DNA of 64,000 bases from Calliphora vicina (Eukaryota; Arthropoda; Insecta; Diptera; Calliphoridae), in the NCBI RefSeq assembly GCF_958450345.1, contig NW_027052606.1:62001-126000 (forward strand). The letters are read 5' to 3'. The translations under genes were made by a program, and so were the position numbers. The first letter of the stretch is position 1, and each line of letters opens with the position of its first letter. Below the pieces are notes generated by a model, which was given only the letters and a program-made list of their open reading frames with translations, did no database searches and was not told where the DNA came from. Positions 58,051 through 64,000 of the stretch are shown piece after piece.

Positions 58051-58515
58051 ATTATTATTTGAGATTCTATGAATATTTCGCCATATGTTCATACCACGAA
58101 CGCCCCTGTCATCTATAGACCCTAAAATTTCTGTTTCGAAATAAATTCTTTTTACCCCCATTAACACGAAACCTGGTTAAGCAATAACTAACAGTTATAC
58201 TGTCGGTTAAAATTATTTTTGTATGAAAACTGTCAGTATAACTATTAGTTAACACATAACCAGACCTCGTGTTACTGGGGGTTACAAAATAACTAGTATT
58301 TTATTCCGTACCTTTTATTTTCATTGGTTCAAGTCCTAAATTAAACATTTTGAAAAACTTGTTTTTAGAATTATTACTTCTTCCAGTAAATATATACATA
58401 TTTCTAGAAGTAGTGATCATCAACAGTTATCTTTAGTTATTTGTTAAGTGTCAGAAAAAATAAAATTTTTTAAGTCATTATTACTTAATTAAATTTGAAA
58501 TTGTGAAAAATATAT

Positions 58516-59641
58516 GAGGGGCTTAGAGCACAAGGGGTTCAAGTGCCTTTTTTTATAAAATTGAGTTAACATATGGAGTTAGTAGATGAAGTTCATAGCA
58601 CAAGAGTTGAATTTCGAATTCTCATCCGTTAGCGAGATATGGCGACCAAAGCTAGCACTTGTGATTAAAATACCTGTTTCGCTTGGAGCACAAGGGGTAC
58701 ATGTGCACTTAAACCCCTTGTGCTCTAAGCAAATATTAAAATTCATTTTTCACATGGCCTGAATGAGTGAATTCAGATAAGTGATCAGCTAAAATCTAGC
58801 GAGTAATTCCATCACTTGTTATCAAAGCACCTGTTCAAATACCTTAGTGAACTTTGTGGATTATTTGCCAAAAAAAAGTAACATAAAATAATGGAATCGA
58901 GTATATTAATAATGGTTGATTGTCTATTATTTTTGGTACGTAAAACCATTAAAAATTAGTGAATCTGAAAATTCTGAATCTGATCATCTCATACAAAGAT
59001 AATCTTATGAATGTGCAAGAAAACTTCACCCAATAAACATGAAAGCTCGAAATGTTGGACGAGCCGTGCAGTTACTATCCCAACTTCCTCCAAAAAACAG
59101 CGTCAAACCCATAAAGTTCCAGAAATTCAAGAACCTACAGGATATTATTTGCTATATGTCACCAATTTACCATGAATGGTTTAAAGCACTTCCTCACGAT
59201 AGAATGGAAGATATCCCGGAATGAATCGAAAGTCAAAGTGAGGATGAAGATGAAGATGAGCCTGATGATGTCATGGAACCTGATTACGACGACTAAAAAA
59301 TGTAACAAAGAACCATAAAATCGTTTCTTAATAAAATGTTATTTAATAAAATTTAGTCTATTTGGTTTTCTTATTACGTAATTTATAAATTTTTAAAAAA
59401 AAATTAAAGCACAAGGGGTGCGACTTTCCTTACTTCAAAGGTAATTTTTGAGTATTTCTATATATAAAAGATGCTATTTTTTATCGTGTTAGATTAAAAT
59501 ATATCTCAGCATCTCTATTAATTTAAAAGTAATATTCCAGATAGCATCTAACATTTTTTATTGTAAATTAACTTTAACCTCTTTTTTCTCATTATTATAT
59601 TAAACATTAGTCACTTGAATCCCTTGTGCTCTAAGCCCCTC
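58516..59641 (+). mobile_element. TIR element GAGGGGCTTAGAGCACAAGG with 4-bp ATAT duplication
   Basis: About 30-bp inverted ends (GAGGGGCTTAGAGCACAAGG and its inverse), flanked by ATAT on both sides (58512-58515, 59642-59645). Extra AGCACAAGGGG motifs occur at 58688, 58715 (inverted) and 59408. Internally deleted: only the end of an ORF remains. Four-bp duplication and GAG...CTC ends recall the Sola superfamily, but this is tentative. Confidence 0.8.
59039..59297 (+). pseudogene. Transposon-encoded protein C-terminus with acidic tail
   Basis: From 59039 the frame reads MKARNVGRAVQLLSQLPPKN, then VKPIKFQKFKNLQDIICYMS, IYHEWFKALPHDRMEDIPE and a TGA at 59222. The same frame continues as IESQSEDEDEDEPDDVMEPD and stops again at 59295. 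An acidic tail in frame beyond the stop shows that the TGA is a recent nonsense change or is read through. The pattern (P-L/I-P-I, K-x-K-D/N-L, IP-x-x-YH-x-x-F, then D/E-rich end) recalls the C-termini of uncharacterised insect and cnidarian transposon proteins. AATAAA signals follow near 59330. Confidence 0.5.
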
Positions 59642-59774
59642 ATATGTATGTACATTTATTCGTTTTATTTGATTATTCACATAAAACTGTGCGAATTATT
59701 CGTTGTTTTTAAATTGTTCGAATAATTATTCGAAAGAAATTAATTGAACGCTTATTTCTCGAATGAATACCCTA

Positions 59775-62106
59775 GTAGGTGTACATTATTTTCAAGTGTA
59801 TTTTCATATAAAGAATGAAGATACACGGCTTTCATATTACTATTATTGAACTAAATTCTCAATGCATCTTACAATATTTGTTTACTATTTCATTCGAAAT
59901 AATTCAATTGCCTTCAAACTTTGCGTAAAACTTTTTTAAAAACATTTTAAAATTTGATATCTCTATATTCGCAAATATAACCGTGGTTACATTTTTACAG
60001 TCTCAATTTTTGTTATATTTTTTCGTATGTTATAGGACGAATACATATTCAATACCCAATTCCTATCAACGTAAATATAACAGTGGTTACATTTTTAAAG
60101 TCAAAATTTTTGTTCCATATTTTCGTATATTGTAGGACGTGTAAATATTCAACACAAAGCCGTGTGCTCCATATGGTGTTTTATACATTGTCATAAATAA
60201 AACAATACCTCAATAAAAAAATAAAAAAAAGAGAAATGTTTGTATATTTTAATATAAATGTCTGCATATGGGTATGTTCAGGTAGGTTATATAAAATATT
60301 ACATTTATGGTTGAAATCACATTGAACTTTTGATTGCACGAAGGTTGCGGTAGGTATCAAACATAGTATGTATCAAATTTACTTACATTTAAACAATCTA
60401 CGAGCAATAACAAAATTTACATGGAAAAAATGTTATTATATCAAGTAAAAGGCATACAAAATACAGACGATTTTTCATACACATACATACATACCTTTGA
60501 TTAAATGCATGTTTGTGTTCAAGCCATATGTTAAATTGGAATCTTTTCCTGAACCGGAAACGTATGTAAATGTCATCAATATATCACAGCAACCAAGCAA
60601 TTATAAGAAATATTGTATTTATTTTAAAGGATTTTAAAGTTTTGAAAAATTACATTTACATAAACTAGAAAAAGTTCCAGTTGTCAAGAAAGTGTTCTAA
60701 GTCAAAAAGAAGTATTAAACAAATTATGGACATTTTTGGCTTGGCTTCAAATGATTTTTTCAAAAAATCAATTTTCTGAAAAAAATTCGTATTCAAATCA
60801 GGTCAATAAAATTTTTTTAAAGTTAATGGAATTCATTTAAATAGAAAATAATAAATAAGATGATTTCTATTGGCCAAATTTGAGGTCGAATGTGATTCGA
60901 TTGCAGAAACGTGACATCCAGGGAGGGTTATGTTTTCAGAAGCTTTTTCTGTTGCTGAAAAAGCTAGGATATAGTTTTGATCCAACAGAAGTGAGCAGTA
61001 AAATTTAATAGAAAATAATAAGATACTTTTATCTCACTTAATGACGAAAAAAGCAATTGAATTCAGCAATTCACGCTTTAAAATAAAAAAAATCGTGCTT
61101 CACTGAACTTAATATTTCTCTGAGGGATGAGACGGCTTGCATGCCAAATTAAAACACAATGGAGAAATTGTATGGACCATAAATGTTACACAAATAATGT
61201 CCAGAAACAAAGTATGAAGACAGTCAGAGAGTTTAAGTTAAAAATTAAGCAAAGGTGGTAGGAAATTACCCTCGATTAAAAATTGCCTTTTTTCCCTGTT
61301 CAGGTCCATTGGTAGCCAACCGTTCAAAATTCAAGGAAAGAATCAACTACAAAAATGTACCTAAGATCTCAATAAACAATTTTGTGGAACATAAGAACTT
61401 CCTAGGAATGATTCTTAACACCTTTTAGGTAGGTCGATATAAGTTAGTAAGAAAAAACTAAAGTTTACGGTAATAAACTATTGAATTATTATAAACTAAA
61501 GCATACTTTTAGGCAGCTTTAAGAATATTTATTTCGAATTTTTTAAAGTTTTTTTCGATTTTGATCTTGAGGATAAAGTTACAACTTTGCCTCAGAGAGT
61601 AAATCAAAATTCCGAACAATTTGCAATATATGAGCTTGAAAAAATTATCACTTTTTTACAAAGTGGTGTCCGTATATTTTCACGACTCAAAAAATTTCAC
61701 ACAGTTGTATCAGTTAATAATACATATTTTAAGTGAATTCAACAAAGATTTAATCAACCAATTTGTTGCCCCTTAAATATTATTTGAACTTAATTTTCAT
61801 TATGTTCAAAAAATTATGTACCTTCCAGTGCACATTGGGGCAGAATCAAAATTTTTTTGGAAATACATCTGGTATTTCTAAACGGCTGATCCGATCGGAA
61901 TAAAATTTTACGTGAGATTAGTCAATGACTACTCGAGTTAAGTATTAAAAATGGGCCTGAATCCAGGGGCGGCCCTCTGGGGGCTGAAAGTAGGGTACCT
62001 TCGACATGTAAAATTTTTAAACACGTACAATTATTTTGTTTCCTATCCGATTTCAAAGATTTTTATATTTTTGGAAAGCGCTCGACTAGCATGCGTGTGC
62101 TAAATT
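59775..62106. other. Non-coding AT-rich DNA
   Basis: ACATTGGGGCAGAATCAAAA near 61830 looks like a dispersed repeat end. Otherwise nothing recognised. Confidence 0.45.
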
Positions 62107-62716
62107 TGTACGAGAGATGGTTTATGCGGTTAAGAAGTGGTGATTTTGATACGGAAGACAAAGGTAGGCCAGCCAAAAAAATTTGAAGACCATGAATTAG
62201 AGGCAATGCTCAATGAAAATTGTTATAAAAACCCATAAAAAGATCGTGAAAGACGATTCTGCATGTCCGAAATGAAGTTTGAACTCTTTAAAAGATAATA
62301 ATTTTTGCGTCGAATCATTTTTTGCAATGCAAAATATGGATACGGTTTTGGGAAAAAGGGCCCTATCTATTATGATCTGCTCAAGTCTGTCCAGACCCTG
62401 ACAGCGAAATTATGTCCAGAATATGCGGCCAGACATATAACCGTAATATTCCGTCATGACAACGCTCGGCCACATGATGCGATTCCTGTTAAAAAGTATT
62501 TAGAATAAAGTGGTTGGAAAGATTTGCCTCACCCGCATTATAGTCCAGATCTTACCCTGTCCGACAGCTATTAGTTTTGATCAATGCAGAACAGTGTATC
62601 CGAAATTGGGTCGATTCGTTCATGGCCTAAAAAATGAGCGGTTCTTTTGGCTCGGAATACTTATGTTGCCAGAAGGATGAATAAAGATCATAGGTAATAA
62701 TGGCCATTACTTTTAA
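62107..62716 (+). pseudogene. mariner transposase pseudogene with internal deletions
   Basis: The plus strand reads LYERWFMRLRSGDFDTEDKG at the helix-turn-helix end. After a large gap come YYDLLKSVQTLTAKL, CPEYAARHITVIFRHDNARP, VKKYLE, a stop, LPHPHYSPDLTLSD, then LPEG and IIGNNGHYF before the stop near 62714. Two catalytic aspartates (HDNARP and LTLSD) are 34 residues apart, the D34D spacing of mariner. A family copy is ~345 residues. Here the first catalytic region and about 15 residues after TLTAKL are deleted, and stops and frame changes are present. No terminal inverted repeats were found. Confidence 0.9.
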
Positions 62717-63520
62717 TAAATTTATATTGTACAAATGTTTCCAAATAAAAGCTAAAAATTTTAAAAAATTTCGAGAATTTTCTAAACGATTTTTGACTGT
62801 TAAATCCGTTTCAAATTTAATGCAAAATTTGGTGCAATATCAGAAAATGTTGAAAATATCCCAACTGTAAACTCGTTACCAAATTTCCGAGCTGATGAGG
62901 CACCAATTCATCATCCCCTATGACTCATAATTTCAGAGTTGGTCTAATTTATCAAATGATAAATAAAACCTCTCTGAATTTAAAAAAAAAAATCCAAGCA
63001 AAATAAAAACACCCTAATGTATAGATTCAATTTATGTGACTAATTTGTAAGTGTATTACCAAGATTTATACAAATCTCTTTACTATCTACAATACTTGTA
63101 TGCAATTAAAAACTTAAGGAAATTTATTTTTCCTGCATTGTACTCAACATTTTATGGTTTGTAAATATTTCTTGATTTATGTTTTTTACTTTATTTCTTT
63201 TCATAAGAGTTTGTGGAAAATATTTTAGTAAGAAGTTGTATTTCTGTGTTTTAAAGATAAAATTTTATTACAATAAATATACATATGTATGTACATATTT
63301 CTAAATTTTTATATAAATATCTGTAGGTACTACATCTCAAAAGCAAACATATGTATATTTAGTTGTACAATTTATCTGACAAAATATTTGATTTTTTATA
63401 TTAAAACAAAATGTTACATGTAGAAAATACAATTTTATTTCTAAATAAAAACTACTTAAAACAAATGTGATATTGTTGACATACATACAGAGAAAAATTT
63501 CTTTTTAACAGTCTAATAAC
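62717..63520. other. Non-coding AT-rich DNA
   Basis: Nothing recognised. Confidence 0.5.
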
Positions 63521-63740
63521 ATATCGTCCCCTTAATAAAACATTAGTGTATAATTTGTTTGCCATTTCGAAATAATTGAGTTTAAAATTTTTGTGTTAGT
63601 AGACATCTGAACAAAAGTAATATTTCAATTGATCTTTTGACCCACTTTGTGGAAGTAGAATTTCGCCAAATTTTGACCATGCAATAAAAAAATAATGGTG
63701 TATATGCTTATACACTATTGTTTTATTGAGGGGACGATAT
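63521..63740. mobile_element. ATATCGTCCCC MITE, uninterrupted 220-bp copy
   Basis: 33-bp inverted ends with two mismatches (ATATCGTCCCCTTAATAAAA and inverse of ATATCGTCCCCTCAATAAAA). The reference for the nested copy at 21512-23434. The duplication is probably TA, but the ends themselves contain ATAT, so this is ambiguous. Confidence 0.85.
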
Positions 63741-64000
63741 ATATTGATATGAGATTAATATTCTTTTATAACGAACTAAGTATTCTTGGAGATAGGGATA
63801 GGGATGTATTTTTGGAAGCTAAAAAAGATCGTAAGCGCTGTTGAATACGCTTACTAAGAAGCATTACCAAGCAAGCAACAAATAAGCCAATACTATCGAA
63901 AGCATTTTTGTATTAATGTAAGCTAAAACAAATGAAAAGCTTACTGTTATCCCTTATATAGAAGCAGGTTTTAAGTGAAATATTTAAATAAATATTGGAC
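63741..64000. other. Non-coding DNA to the window end
   Basis: Nothing recognised. Confidence 0.5.

Larger units (their letters stand above)
55463..59774 (-). mobile_element. 4.3-kb hAT element hosting two nested transposons
   Basis: Ends TAGGGTATTCAAATTATTCG and, inverted, TAGGGTATTCATTCGAGAAA, with ATTCGAATAATT-type subterminal repeats on both sides. The flanks GTAGATAC and GTAGGTGT (8 bp each) differ by three transitions only. A hAT-like coding remnant is on the minus strand at about 57400-58050. Without the two nested elements it is about 2 kb. Confidence 0.75.

Overview
The window looks like nuclear DNA from a higher (brachyceran) fly, most likely a calyptrate such as a blowfly or house fly relative. 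The base composition is very AT-rich. There are no bacterial-style operons. Two dispersed repeat families of the fly mini-me/DINE-1 (Helentron-like) type recur throughout. Decayed insect transposases of the hAT, Tc1/mariner and non-LTR classes are also present. The species assignment is inference.

The one host gene I can recognise is complexin (cpx), on the minus strand. A single exon at 31907-32120 carries a 5' UTR, a good start context and the first 18 codons plus one base. It is bounded by a clean acceptor and a clean donor. The peptide MAAFIAKQMVGNQLSAVKG is, as I know it, the start of Drosophila complexin, the SNARE-binding regulator of synaptic vesicle fusion. I found no second coding exon anywhere below 31907, so the next intron is at least 31.9 kb long. 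About 4.3 kb upstream, at 36370-36557, there is a plausible untranslated first exon with a GTGAGT donor. The window is therefore best read as the 5' part of cpx: its upstream region, an intron, the start exon and the beginning of a very large intron.

Nearly everything else is transposon debris, often nested. Main blocks, left to right: a hAT remnant (440-1254); a CR1/L2/jockey-like RT pseudogene (about 3900-5121); a hAT derivative with a perfect 8-bp duplication (5858-6973); mini-me/DINE copies (7390-10040); a CACGCAGA MITE (10769-11022); a long-arm foldback element (13456-14796); a hAT copy split by a TTAA MITE (16852-17617); a gypsy-type solo LTR (18026-18510); a three-level nest (21512-23434); a Tc1/mariner-superfamily remnant (27480-27775); hairpin-rich MITEs (29058-31496); the cpx exon; a heavily nested mini-me copy (33297-35233); a run of mini-me copies with nested TTAA and palindromic insertions (37616-49860); a ~380-bp tandem array (47970-49110); an I-group LINE RNase H remnant (51803-52505); a 4.3-kb hAT holding two further DNA transposons (55463-59774); a mariner pseudogene (62107-62716); and a second, uninterrupted copy of the outer MITE of the nest (63521-63740).

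Because the repeat families are multi-copy, several insertions can be checked against an empty site inside this same window. That makes the target-site duplications and the relative order of insertion unusually readable. No RNA gene, CRISPR array or intact transposase was found.
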